A stretch of 64,000 bases of DNA from Pseudomonas sp. MH9.2 (lineage in GTDB: Bacteria; Pseudomonadota; Gammaproteobacteria; Pseudomonadales; Pseudomonadaceae): positions 248,001-312,000 of the forward strand of contig NZ_CP133784.1 of assembly GCF_034353875.1 (NCBI RefSeq), written 5' to 3'. Positions within the stretch are counted from its first letter, which is position 1. Every line of letters begins with the position of its first letter. Made by a program: the position numbers and the translations under genes. This document shows positions 39,697 to 48,714 of the stretch, piece by piece. The notes beneath the pieces were generated by a model. That model worked only from the letters and a program-made list of their open reading frames with translations. It searched no databases and was not told the origin of the DNA.

Positions 39697-40412
39697 GCGC
39701 CGTGATTGACGTGTTGGGCGTTCACTTCATGATTATTGCGGCGGAACAGCCAAGCACTGATCAGACCCAAGGCGATCCAGAACAGCGCATTGGTCAGCAG
39801 CGAGGCGATCTTGAACTGAGCTTCCAGAGCTTCAGGGGCCAGGCTCTCATGCACGTCTGGTTGCGGTGCACCCATCACGTGTGGCACCAGCAGGATCGCT
39901 ACACCCAGCACCTTCAGCAACCAATGTTTGCTGAACACGATCAGTGCCAAGGCGACGGCAGTAGATGCCGCTGTGCTCACCCACCAGATTTGTCGCTGAA
40001 CCAGATCAGCCGCCGCAGTCCCCGGCAGCTCAGGTGGCAGGCCCAGGGTCGGCGCGAGAACGAACACGGCAAACCCGGCCAGCCCCCACAGTATCCCCTG
40101 AGACGTACGGCCCGGCGCACGTAGGGTGTAAAGCCCCGCCAGCATCAATGCAAAACCGACTGCGACCACCAGGTTGCCTCCGGTGGTGGACAAGACACGT
40201 TGCCAGCCGTCTTGAGGTTCCCATGCCTCGGCGTCGTGAACATGCCCTGCGCCAACGCCCTCAGCGTGTTCATGGGCCTGCTCTGTCGGTGCCTTCTCAT
40301 AGGACTCCGCTTGCAGAATCAGCGGCGCAACCCAGACGCTTTGCAGCAGCGTCAACAACAGTGCGGCGAACAGACCCGTGAACCCGGCCGTTTGAGCGAT
40401 ACGCTTGAACAT
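39693..40412 (-). CDS. cbtA: Cobalt transporter subunit CbtA
   Basis: About 239 residues from ATG 40412, with about five membrane segments. A His-rich stretch (EHAEGVGAGHVHDAEAW) near residue 47 is a likely cobalt-binding loop. Together with CbtB it is a candidate cobalt uptake system, a family defined by its B12-riboswitch association, as found here. Overlaps cobE by 4 bases. Confidence 0.9.
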   Translation of the reverse strand: MFKRIAQTAGFTGLFAALLLTLLQSVWVAPLILQAESYEKAPTEQAHEHAEGVGAGHVHDAEAWEPQDGWQRVLSTTGGNLVVAVGFALMLAGLYTLRAPGRTSQGILWGLAGFAVFVLAPTLGLPPELPGTAAADLVQRQIWWVSTAASTAVALALIVFSKHWLLKVLGVAILLVPHVMGAPQPDVHESLAPEALEAQFKIASLLTNALFWIALGLISAWLFRRNNHEVNAQHVNHGA

Positions 40413-40423
40413 GGCGGCAGGTC

Positions 40424-40609
40424 TCAATGGCAAGGGAAGGCAGAGCTGTGGCGGGTGTCGTGCGCCGCGTTGTGGACGGCATTGATATGCGAGAAGCCGG
40501 CGAAGTAGACCAGAAAGGCACCCAGCAGAAGGGCGCTGACGGCAGCCGTCAGGCGTCGGGTCTGAGTGGATGTGGTGGTAGCTGAGTGGCTGATAGTGCT
40601 GATCGACAT
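40424..40609 (-). CDS. cbtB: Cobalt transporter small subunit CbtB
   Basis: 61 residues from ATG 40609 (MSISTISHSATTTSTQT). One membrane segment LTAAVSALLLGAFLVYFAGF, followed by a His-rich tail HINAVHNAAHDTRH and ending FPCH, suited to metal binding. First gene of the operon and directly downstream of the minus-strand cobalamin riboswitch. Confidence 0.9.
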   Translation of the reverse strand: MSISTISHSATTTSTQTRRLTAAVSALLLGAFLVYFAGFSHINAVHNAAHDTRHSSAFPCH

Positions 40610-40719
40610 GGCGCTTCCCTCAAGTGTCGGCAAGTAGGCAAGCGCATGAAAACACCACTGACAGGCGTCAGTAGAGGTTCAACAGCGCCCGCCCACCGCG
40701 GGTTTGTCAGATGATTTGT

Positions 40720-40912
40720 CGGGCCGGTCTCCGGGCTTGCGAGGGGTCTGTGCAGACTGACCATCAAGAATCACCTTCCCATGCCGGACTGCTGGCACAG
40801 TGGATCTGATTCTTCACTCGCTTACCGTTGCGGGGGCAGCGCCGGACTTGCTTATGCCTGTTGGCATGAAGCGCACCGGTTTCCCGTTTCACCCTGTGAA
40901 GGGCACCCGAAA
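40720..40912 (-). ncRNA. Cobalamin riboswitch before cbtB
   Basis: On the minus strand the sequence shows the usual cobalamin riboswitch elements in order: GGTGCCC at the start of P2 (40902-40909), the B12 box GCCCCCGCAACGGTAA (complement of 40821-40837), and the closing GCCCGGAGACCGGCC (40721-40735). It lies 110 bases before cbtB, so it controls cbtB-cbtA-cobE-cobM by B12-dependent attenuation or by blocking translation. Confidence 0.95.
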
Positions 40913-41015
40913 CAAGGCCGTAGGAAAACATGAGCACGCACAGGAGTCAATCCAGAGCATCTGCGGCTTAGCCGGTGATTGACCTGTCCGCAGCCACTGC
41001 GTAGCCTTGCTCGTT

Positions 41016-41204
41016 CGAGGTGCTCCGGTATTGCACGGAGCTAAAAGGGAACGCGGTTCAAGCCGCGGCTGCCCCCGCAACTGTAAACGGTCATGTTCAT
41101 TGCACTGCCACTGCACGCGTGCGGGAAGGCGCAATGAACGCGTGCTGGACGCTTTTTATAGGCTGCCAACACGCCACCGTCAGCCAGGAGACCTGCCTCG
41201 GAAC
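41016..41204 (+). ncRNA. Cobalamin riboswitch before cobW
   Basis: Plus-strand riboswitch with GGTGCTCCGG (41019), B12 box GCCCCCGCAACTGTAA (41071-41086) and CAGCCAGGAGACCTGCC (41181-41197). It is 109 bases upstream of the cobW start and controls cobW-cobN-chlI/chlD. The two riboswitches lie back to back on opposite strands with about 100 bases between them, which must hold the divergent promoters. Confidence 0.95.
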
Positions 41205-41312
41205 AAGATTCTCACTACAACCGGGCGGGGTGATCCGGTGGCGAATTGATCTGCGTGCATGTGCTACGTGGTTATCGTCCTGTTTGCCCGCCGCTTTGCC
41301 AAAGGGCATCCG

Positions 41313-42377
41313 ATGAAATCACTGGCCAAACTTCCCGTCACTATCGTTACCGGTTTCCTCGGGTCGGGCAAAACCACGTTGCTGCGGCACATCCTCGACA
41401 ACGCGGAAGGTCGGCGCATCGCGGTGATCGTCAACGAATTCGGCGAACTGGGCATTGATGGCGACATCCTCAAGCAATGCACCATTGGCTGCACCGAAGA
41501 AGAAGCCAGCGGTCGTGTGTATGAGTTGGCCAACGGTTGCCTGTGCTGCACGGTTCAGGAAGAGTTCTTCCCGGTCATGCGCGAATTGGTTGCCCGTCGC
41601 GGCGACCTGGATCACATCCTGATTGAAACCTCTGGCCTGGCATTGCCAAAACCTTTGGTTCAAGCGTTTCAGTGGCCAGAAATTCGTAACGCCTGCACGG
41701 TCGATGCGGTGATTACCGTGGTCGACAGCCCTGCGGTGTTGGCAGGCACTTTCGCTGCATTCCCGGATCAAGTCGACGCACAGCGCAAACTCGACCCGAA
41801 CCTTGACCATGAGTCGCCACTGCACGAGTTGTTCGCCGATCAACTGGCGAGCGCGGACCTGGTCATCCTCAACAAATCCGACATGCTTGATGCGGCAGGC
41901 TTGGCGACCGTCCGCGCTGAAGTCTCCGAAGAACTGCCACCCGCGGTCAAAGTGATCGAAGCCAGCAGCGGTCGTTTGCCCATCAGCGTGTTGCTGGGGC
42001 TGGGCGCCGAGTCGGAGGTGCATATCGATAGCCGCCGCACCCACCATGATCATCACGAAGGCGATGACCATGACGACCATGATCATGATGCGTTCGATTC
42101 GATCTCGATCAAATTGCCGCAGGCCGACGAAAGCCTGTTGCTGGACGCCTTGACGCAACTGGTGGTGCAGCACGGTATTTTGCGGGTCAAGGGTTTCGCG
42201 GCGATTCCGGGCAAACCGATGCGCTTGCTGATTCAAGGCGTCGGGACGCGCTTCGACAAGCATTTCGACCGTGCCTGGCGTACCGAGGAAGAACGTGCGA
42301 CCCATCTGGTGTTGATTGGTCAGGAACTCGACGCCGGCGTTCTCGAAGCCCAACTGCACGCAGCGGTTGCCGGCTGA
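41313..42377 (+). CDS. cobW: Cobalamin biosynthesis GTPase CobW
   Basis: About 354 residues from ATG 41313 (MKSLAKLPVTIVTGFLGSGK). P-loop GFLGSGKTTLL near residue 14, metal motif NGCLCCTVQ (CXCC), GTPase motif NKSD, and a His-rich loop HHDHHEGDDHDDHDHD near residue 245. The family is a G3E metallochaperone thought to deliver cobalt to CobN. It precedes cobN by 3 bases. Confidence 0.95.
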   Translation: MKSLAKLPVTIVTGFLGSGKTTLLRHILDNAEGRRIAVIVNEFGELGIDGDILKQCTIGCTEEEASGRVYELANGCLCCTVQEEFFPVMRELVARRGDLDHILIETSGLALPKPLVQAFQWPEIRNACTVDAVITVVDSPAVLAGTFAAFPDQVDAQRKLDPNLDHESPLHELFADQLASADLVILNKSDMLDAAGLATVRAEVSEELPPAVKVIEASSGRLPISVLLGLGAESEVHIDSRRTHHDHHEGDDHDDHDHDAFDSISIKLPQADESLLLDALTQLVVQHGILRVKGFAAIPGKPMRLLIQGVGTRFDKHFDRAWRTEEERATHLVLIGQELDAGVLEAQLHAAVAG

Positions 42378-42380
42378 CTT

Positions 42381-45300
42381 ATGCATTTACTGAGAACCCA
42401 ACCTGGCGGCTTTGTACCTGACGACAGCATCGCTGATCTGGGGCAAACCCCGGCCGAGCTGGTGATTCTCTGCAGCGGCGATTCACATTTGGCGTTGCTC
42501 GCCGAGGCGGCGCAACAGTTGCCTGAGGATTACCCCAGTCTGCGTCTGGCCAACCCGATGCAAGTGCAAAATCACGCGTCAGTGGACATGTACGTCGATC
42601 AAGTTCTACGGCATGCCAAGGTCATCCTGATTTCCCTGCATGGCGGCATTGGGTATTGGCGTTATGGCGTCGAGCGTCTGGTGGAGCTTGCGGGACAGGG
42701 GGTGCAGCTTATTCTGGTGCCGGGCGATGATCGTCCGGACCCGGAGCTGAGCGGCTTGAGCACTGTTGCCGCGGAAGAAGGCGAGCGGCTCTGGCATTTC
42801 CTTCGCCAGGGCGGTATGCACAACGCGCTTGAGCTGTATCGTTGTTTGGCAAACTGTTGGCTGGGCCGCGATTATCCTTGGGCAGAACCTCAAGCTTTGC
42901 CACGTACCGCGATCTACCATCCGCACAAGGCCAATGCCAAGCTGAGTGACTGGCAGGCCGATTGGCATACTGCTCAGCCCGTCGTGGCGTTGTTGTTCTA
43001 TCGGTCCCATCTGCAAGCGGCCAACACCGGCTTTGTCGACGTGTTCTGCGCCCGTTTGCAGGCACAGGGTTTGAATCCTTTACCCATCGCGGTCGCCAGC
43101 CTGAAAGAACCGGGCTGCCTGACGGTGGTGGAAGACCTGCTTGATGAGGTCGGTGCCGCGCTCATCCTGAATACCACCGGCTTCGCTCAATCCAGCCCTG
43201 AAGCCCCCCATGTGCGACCGTTTCGGCGCAATGTTCCGGTGATCCAGGCCATCTGCGCCCAGGACAATGAACCCGCGTGGTCCGCCAGCGAGCAAGGACT
43301 GGGTCCACGGGACCTGGCGATGCATATCGCGTTGCCCGAGCTGGATGGGCGGATCATCAGCCGGCCGATCAGTTTCAAGGATCTGGCCTGGCACAGCGAG
43401 CGCAGCCAATCCGATGTGGTGTGTTATCGCGCCCAGCCCGAGCGCATGGATTTTGTTGCCGAACTGGCGCGACGCTGGATTGATTTGGCGCGTCTGCCCA
43501 ATCAACACAAGCGCGTCGCGTTGATTCTGGCCAATTACCCCACCCGCGACGGTCGGATCGGTAATGGCGTTGGTTTGGACACGCCAGCAGCCGCGCTGAA
43601 TATTTTGCGCGCGTTGCAAACCGAGGGTTATCCGCTGGCGCCGTTGCCTGAAAGTGGCACGGCCTTGATCCATGCGTTGCTCGGTGGAGTGACCAATGAT
43701 CTGGACAGCATTGATCTGCGCCCGTGTCAGCAAAGCATGGGGCTGGACGAGTATCAGGCTGCGTTCAATGACTTGCCTGTTGCCAATCGCGAGGCAGTGA
43801 CCGCCCGCTGGGGCGCGCCGCAGGGCGACCCGATGTTTCGCGCAGGCCGAATGATGGTCGCGGGGCTGCGTTTTGGCCTGACGTTTGTGGGTATTCAGCC
43901 CGCGCGGGGTTACCAAGTAGACGCCAGCGCGGTCTATCACGACCCCGACCTGGTGCCGCCCCATGGTTATTTGGCGTTCTACTTCTGGTTGCGCAAAGTC
44001 TACGGCGCGCATGCCGTGGTGCACGTGGGCAAACACGGCAATCTCGAATGGCTGCCGGGCAAAGGTGTCGGCCTGTCGCAAAATTGCTGGCCGGACGCCG
44101 TGTTGGGTGCGATGCCGAACATCTATCCGTTCATCGTCAACGACCCTGGTGAGGGCGCTCAGGCCAAGCGCCGGACCCAGGCAGTGATCATTGATCACTT
44201 GATGCCGCCACTGACCCGGGCCGAAACCTACGGTCCGCTGCGTGATCTGGAAGTGCTCGCCGATGAATATTACGAAGCTCAACTGCTCGATCCACGCCGT
44301 GCAGGCGAACTGCAACGAGACATCCTCAAGCTGGTGCGTGAAACCCGGATCGATCGTGAACTGCAACTGGACGAGGCGCTCAACGCCGATGCGGATGCTG
44401 CCCTCTGGTTGCCACGTCTGGACACTTACCTGTGTGATCTGAAGGAATCGCAGATTCGCGATGGCCTGCATATCTTCGGCGAATCGCCCAGCGGGCGTCT
44501 GCGCATCGACACCTTGCTCGCGTTGCTCCGGATTCCTCGCGGTGATGGCCGTGGCGCGCAATCGAGCCTGTTGCGCGCCCTGAGCAAAGCTTTCGAACTG
44601 AACTTCGACCCTCTGGACTGCGTGCTGTCAGAGCCCTGGAGTGGGCCTCGCCCTGCGTCACTGTTGGATATCAGCGCCGAACCCTGGCGCACGGCGGGTG
44701 ATACGCGTGAGCGGCTGGAGTTGTATGCAGCGTGGCTGATCGAGCAGGTGTTGATGCTAAATCCTATCAGTGAGTTGACTGAAAACAATGACTTGGCACT
44801 TATTCTTTATAATTTAAGCGAAGTTGTTGCGCCACGGCTGGATGCCTGCGGTCCTGCGGAAATGCAGGGTCTACTGGACGCGTTGAGCGGTCTATTCGTT
44901 CCGGCAGGGCCCAGCGGTTCCCCCAGCCGTGGGCGCCTGGATGTGCTGCCTACCGGGCGTAATTTCTTTTCCGTGGACGTGCGTAATCTGCCAACCACGA
45001 CCGCGTGGCGTATCGGTTTTCAATCGGCGAACCTGCTGCTGGAGCGGCACTTGCAGGATCACGGCGATCACCTGCGTCAGCTGGGTCTGTCCGTCTGGGG
45101 TACAGCGACCATGCGCACCGGCGGTGACGATATTGCCCAGGCCATGGCCCTGATGGGGGCCCGTCCAGTCTGGGCCACGGGCAGCCAGCGGGTCGACGAC
45201 TTTGAAATCCTGCCTCTGAGCCTGCTCGACCGGCCTCGGGTGGACGTGACATTGCGCGTCTCCGGCTTTTTTCGCGACGCATTCGCCAACCTGATCCACC

Positions 45301-46145
45301 TGTTCGATGCTGCGGTTCAAGCGGTCGCCGCCCTTGATGAGCCGGATGAACTCAATCCACTGGCGGCCAAGGTGCGCGAAGAACGCCAGGCGTTTGAGAG
45401 CAACGGTTTGAGTGCCGACGATGCCGCACGACAGGCTGGTTGGCGCATTTTCGGCGCCAAGCCGGGTGCTTATGGTGCCGGCGTGCAAGGCGCTATCGAC
45501 GGGCGCTTATGGCAAAGTCGCGAAGATCTGGCCGAGGTCTACCTGAACTGGGGCGGTTACGCGTATGGGGGCGCTGATGAAGGCACGCCAGCGCGCGAGC
45601 GTTTTGCTCAGCGATTGTCCCACGTACAAGCCGTGCTGCAGAACCAGGACAATCGCGAGCATGACCTGCTCGACTCCAACGACTATTACCAGTTTCAAGG
45701 TGGCATGCTCGCCGCCGTGGAAAGCCTCAGCGGACATAAAGCCGCCAGCTACCATGGCGACCACAGTCAGCCGGACTTACCAAAAATCCGCACCCTGAAA
45801 GAGGAGTTGAACCGGGTCGTGCGTGCGCGCGCGGCCAATCCAAAGTGGATTGAAGGGGTCAAGCGCCACGGCTATAAAGGCGCGTTCGAGATGGCCGCGA
45901 CGGTGGACTTTCTGTTTGCTTTCGACGCCACCACGCATTTGATTGATGATCACCAGTACGCATTGCTGGCCGATGCCTATTTGTTGGACCCTTCGACCCG
46001 TGCATTCATTGAGCAGCACAACCCTGATGCGTTACGCGATATCACCGAGCGCATGCTGGAAGCTCAGCAGCGTGGGTTATGGGAGGCGCCGGGTGAGTAC
46101 CGCCAGGCGCTGGAAAACCTGCTGCTGGATATAGAAGAACACTGA
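42381..46145 (+). CDS. cobN: Cobaltochelatase large subunit CobN
   Basis: 1254 residues. Inserts cobalt into hydrogenobyrinic acid a,c-diamide with ATP, in the aerobic pathway. The CobN/Mg-chelatase H-subunit domain is visible throughout, with VVHVGKHGNLEWLPGKGVGLS around residue 545, DLEVLADEYYEAQLLDPRRA at 620-640 and the C-terminal YGAGVQGAIDGRLW region. Its ATPase partners are the ChlI/ChlD-type genes downstream, not CobS/CobT. ATG 42381. Confidence 0.95.
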   Translation: MHLLRTQPGGFVPDDSIADLGQTPAELVILCSGDSHLALLAEAAQQLPEDYPSLRLANPMQVQNHASVDMYVDQVLRHAKVILISLHGGIGYWRYGVERLVELAGQGVQLILVPGDDRPDPELSGLSTVAAEEGERLWHFLRQGGMHNALELYRCLANCWLGRDYPWAEPQALPRTAIYHPHKANAKLSDWQADWHTAQPVVALLFYRSHLQAANTGFVDVFCARLQAQGLNPLPIAVASLKEPGCLTVVEDLLDEVGAALILNTTGFAQSSPEAPHVRPFRRNVPVIQAICAQDNEPAWSASEQGLGPRDLAMHIALPELDGRIISRPISFKDLAWHSERSQSDVVCYRAQPERMDFVAELARRWIDLARLPNQHKRVALILANYPTRDGRIGNGVGLDTPAAALNILRALQTEGYPLAPLPESGTALIHALLGGVTNDLDSIDLRPCQQSMGLDEYQAAFNDLPVANREAVTARWGAPQGDPMFRAGRMMVAGLRFGLTFVGIQPARGYQVDASAVYHDPDLVPPHGYLAFYFWLRKVYGAHAVVHVGKHGNLEWLPGKGVGLSQNCWPDAVLGAMPNIYPFIVNDPGEGAQAKRRTQAVIIDHLMPPLTRAETYGPLRDLEVLADEYYEAQLLDPRRAGELQRDILKLVRETRIDRELQLDEALNADADAALWLPRLDTYLCDLKESQIRDGLHIFGESPSGRLRIDTLLALLRIPRGDGRGAQSSLLRALSKAFELNFDPLDCVLSEPWSGPRPASLLDISAEPWRTAGDTRERLELYAAWLIEQVLMLNPISELTENNDLALILYNLSEVVAPRLDACGPAEMQGLLDALSGLFVPAGPSGSPSRGRLDVLPTGRNFFSVDVRNLPTTTAWRIGFQSANLLLERHLQDHGDHLRQLGLSVWGTATMRTGGDDIAQAMALMGARPVWATGSQRVDDFEILPLSLLDRPRVDVTLRVSGFFRDAFANLIHLFDAAVQAVAALDEPDELNPLAAKVREERQAFESNGLSADDAARQAGWRIFGAKPGAYGAGVQGAIDGRLWQSREDLAEVYLNWGGYAYGGADEGTPARERFAQRLSHVQAVLQNQDNREHDLLDSNDYYQFQGGMLAAVESLSGHKAASYHGDHSQPDLPKIRTLKEELNRVVRARAANPKWIEGVKRHGYKGAFEMAATVDFLFAFDATTHLIDDHQYALLADAYLLDPSTRAFIEQHNPDALRDITERMLEAQQRGLWEAPGEYRQALENLLLDIEEH

Positions 46146-46164
46146 TGATTTTCGAGAGACGAGC

Positions 46165-47208
46165 ATGAACGATATCCCGCATTTCCCATTGGCTGCGGTG
46201 GTCGGTGCCGAAGAGCTGAAACTGGCGCTGTGTTTGACAGCTATCGACCCCAGGATTGGTGGCATCCTGATCGAAGGCCCGCGCGGCATGGCCAAGTCAA
46301 CGCTTGCGCGAGGTTTGGCCGATTTGCTGGCCAGCGGGCAATTTGTCACGTTGCCGCTGGGCGCGACAGAGGAGCGCCTGGTGGGCACGCTGGACCTGGA
46401 TGCGGTCCTCGGAGAAGGCCGGGCGCAGTTCTCGCCAGGTGTGTTGGCTAAAGCGAATGGCGGGGTGCTGTATGTCGACGAGGTCAATCTGCTGGCCGAC
46501 CATCTGGTCGATTTGCTGCTGGATGTCGCGGCCAGCGGGACCAACATTGTCGAGCGCGATGGCATCTCCCATCGTCATCCGGCGCGGTTTGTCCTGATTG
46601 GGACGATGAACCCGGAAGAGGGCGAGCTGCGCCCCCAATTGCTGGATCGCTTCGGTTTGAACGTGGTGTTGAGTGGCCCTACGGTCCCGGCCGAGCGTGG
46701 AAAAATCATTCGCCGACGACTGGATTTCGATGCCGATCCTGTTGCGTTCTGTGAGCAGTGGGCGGATCAACAGAACGCCTTGAAACAGCGTTGCGAACAG
46801 GCGCGCGCGCTACTGCCGACAGTCCCTCTGGACGATCAGGCGCTTGGGCAGATTACCGAGCGCTGTTTTGCCGCGGGTGTGGACGGGTTGCGTGCGGATT
46901 TGGTCTGGCTACGTGCGGCACGCGCTCATGCAGCCTGGCGCGGTGCCCGGCAGATCATGGTTGAGGATATCGATGCGGTCGCTGAGTTTGCCCTGCGTCA
47001 TCGCCGTAGCACCGGCTCGCCATCTGCAAAAGCTCCACCGCCTGCCGAGGCTCCGCCGACCCCGCCGCAAGCAACGCCTGGCAATACCCCGCCTGACGAG
47101 CAGAGTGAGAGTCTGGAAGGCGGGCAGGGCAGTTGGGGCGAGATGCCCGCGCAGGCGATGCCTGTCGGTATGCGCCGAGAAGTGCCGAGCTGGCCAAAAA
47201 AGCCGTAG
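46165..47208 (+). CDS. Mg/Co-chelatase AAA+ subunit ChlI-like (short frame product)
   Basis: 347 residues in zero frame, ending at the TAG at 47206-47208. AAA+ motor that drives metal insertion by CobN: Walker A EGPRGMAKSTLARGL near residue 31-44, Walker B GVLYVDEVNLL near 100-110, sensor region LIGTMNPEEGELRPQLLDRFG, and a proline-rich tail (APPPAEAPPTPPQATPG) typical of the ChlD linker. It starts 20 bases after cobN. The next reading frame (VWA domain) is reached by an apparent -1 frameshift at 47196-47202, giving a second, longer ChlD-like product. Confidence 0.92.
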   Translation: MNDIPHFPLAAVVGAEELKLALCLTAIDPRIGGILIEGPRGMAKSTLARGLADLLASGQFVTLPLGATEERLVGTLDLDAVLGEGRAQFSPGVLAKANGGVLYVDEVNLLADHLVDLLLDVAASGTNIVERDGISHRHPARFVLIGTMNPEEGELRPQLLDRFGLNVVLSGPTVPAERGKIIRRRLDFDADPVAFCEQWADQQNALKQRCEQARALLPTVPLDDQALGQITERCFAAGVDGLRADLVWLRAARAHAAWRGARQIMVEDIDAVAEFALRHRRSTGSPSAKAPPPAEAPPTPPQATPGNTPPDEQSESLEGGQGSWGEMPAQAMPVGMRREVPSWPKKP

Positions 47209-47876
47209 GCATCCGCCCTCATTCGACACCGGGGGCGGATGCCACGCCTCAGCCAGGAAGACTCAGTGGCGGCAGAACCGGTGCGGCCCGCGACGGGTCC
47301 GGTGGCGCCATCGATTGGTTGCCGACCCTGTTGCGCGGACGCCCTAAACGGCGCAAAGACCTGATTCGAAAGCCGCGTAGCAGTCGTCCTCAGGCGCTAT
47401 GGCTGGTCATTGTCGATGCATCCGCCTCGACCCGGCGCTATCAGGCCTTGAGTCAGGCCAAAGGTCTGTTGAGTCAGCTGTTCGATGATGCTTACCGTCG
47501 CCGCGTCCGCTTGGCATTGCTCACCGCCAGCGGCAATGCCCCGCACTGGCAACATCAAGGCCTCAAAGCATCCGCCGCACTACTGCCCTGGCTTAACGCA
47601 CTGGGCGCGGGGGGTGGCACGCCGCTGCTCGACGCACTGGAACAAGCTGCACACTGGCTCACTTTGCGTCAAAAACAGCACCCGACCGAACAGCAACGCC
47701 TGTTGCTGTTGACAGATGGCCGCATCAAGGCTCTGCCGGTTGTGCCTGAGCTGAGTTGCCCGAGCCTGCTGATAGACATAGAGCAGGGGCCGATTCGCCT
47801 GGGGCGAGCGGTGCAACTGGCCTCAGCGTTAGGGGCCGAGTATTGTCATATTGAATCGTTAACTAGGGTTCCCTGA
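47133..47876 (+). CDS. VWA (ChlD-like) C-terminal region, probably made by -1 frameshift
   Basis: Open frame of up to 247 codons with no ATG or GTG before the domain (the only upstream start is a TTG at 47133 inside chlI). The domain is a von Willebrand A fold with the MIDAS motif DASAS, then LLLLTDGR near the C-terminus. With the slip at 47196-47202 the full product would be about 570 residues (346 from the chlI frame, 224 here), the length of a ChlD subunit: AAA+ domain, Pro-rich linker, VWA. It would contact CobN as the cobaltochelatase D subunit. Confidence 0.85.
   Translation: MGRDARAGDACRYAPRSAELAKKAVGIRPHSTPGADATPQPGRLSGGRTGAARDGSGGAIDWLPTLLRGRPKRRKDLIRKPRSSRPQALWLVIVDASASTRRYQALSQAKGLLSQLFDDAYRRRVRLALLTASGNAPHWQHQGLKASAALLPWLNALGAGGGTPLLDALEQAAHWLTLRQKQHPTEQQRLLLLTDGRIKALPVVPELSCPSLLIDIEQGPIRLGRAVQLASALGAEYCHIESLTRVP
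47196..47243 (+). promoter_or_regulatory. Programmed -1 frameshift signal in chlI/chlD
   Basis: Slippery heptamer A_AAA_AAG in zero frame (47196-47202), the same heptamer as in E. coli dnaX. The zero-frame stop TAG is at 47206-47208. Five bases after the heptamer a perfect 11-base-pair stem begins: GGCATCCGCCC (47208-47218) with GGGCGGATGCC (47233-47243), extendable by two pairs. After the -1 slip the VWA frame stays open to 47876. Confidence 0.85.
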
Positions 47877-47921
47877 GAGCTGGGGGTGCCGTCGCTGCCC
47901 CTGTAGATACCGTCTTGACCC

Positions 47922-48135
47922 TCAATGAGCAAGCGCCAGCTTTGGGTCAAACGGCTTCCTTGACTTAAGCACGTCATAAACGATATGCGGCAGCTTACGC
48001 ATCGCCGCGCAGACAATCTGTTTCGGGGCTTTGCCTCTGGCTTTCAGGCGGTCTGCTAATGTTTTTACCGCCGGGATGTACCGCATCGCGACAATGCCAG
48101 GCATGTAAAACGCAGTGCGCAGCCTCGTCGACCCA
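47922..48135 (-). pseudogene. C-terminal remnant of IS110-type transposase
   Basis: Minus-strand frame [21 protein letters not shown] ... KQIVCAAMRKLPHIVYDVLK, the conserved C-terminus of IS110/IS1111-family transposases. Only about 70 residues survive. At its upstream edge (48125-48135) the sequence joins a Tn3-family transposase remnant. Not functional. Confidence 0.8.
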
Positions 48136-48692
48136 GCTCACCCAATGCTATGGCCAGGCCGTTCTGGTGTGGATAGCTGCCCAGCTTTCGCAGTATCAGC
48201 GAGGCGGTGACTGTACCCTGCTTAATTGAGGTGGCCACGTAGAATTTCGTCCCAGTGGGCGCGGACGTGCTTGATGTTCAGGGTGCCGCCGATCATTGGG
48301 CGCAGTGTCGGGTAGTCCTGGACAGTTTTTGGCACATACAACTTGGTGTCGCCGAGGTCGCGGATACGCGGTGCAAAACGAAAGCCTAGCAGGTGTATCA
48401 GGGCGAAGACGTGATCGGTGAAGCCTGCGGTGTCGGTGTAGTGCTCCTCGATCCATAGATCTGACTCGTGATACAGCAAGCCATCGAGCATGTAGGTCGA
48501 ATCCCGCACGCCGACATTCACCACATGGGTGCTGAACGGCGCGCACTGGTCGGAGATATGGATATAGAGGAGACGCCCAGGTTCGTTGCCGTACTTCGGG
48601 TTGACGTGCCCAGTGCTTTCGCCTCGACCGCCTGCGCGGCAGCGCTGGCCATTGGAGGAAGAAGTGGTGCCGTCCCCCCATCAGGGACGTTC
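48126..48692 (-). pseudogene. C-terminal remnant of Tn3-family transposase, frameshifted
   Basis: Minus-strand segments [61 protein letters not shown] and [21 protein letters not shown] match the conserved catalytic C-terminus of Tn3-type TnpA. After EILR the frame is broken by a small indel; the next frame continues with [22 protein letters not shown] and stops matching at GELGR. The N-terminal two thirds and both inverted repeats were not seen. A degraded remnant. Confidence 0.85.
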
Positions 48693-48714
48693 ATGCTCGC
48701 TTCCCAAACGCTCC

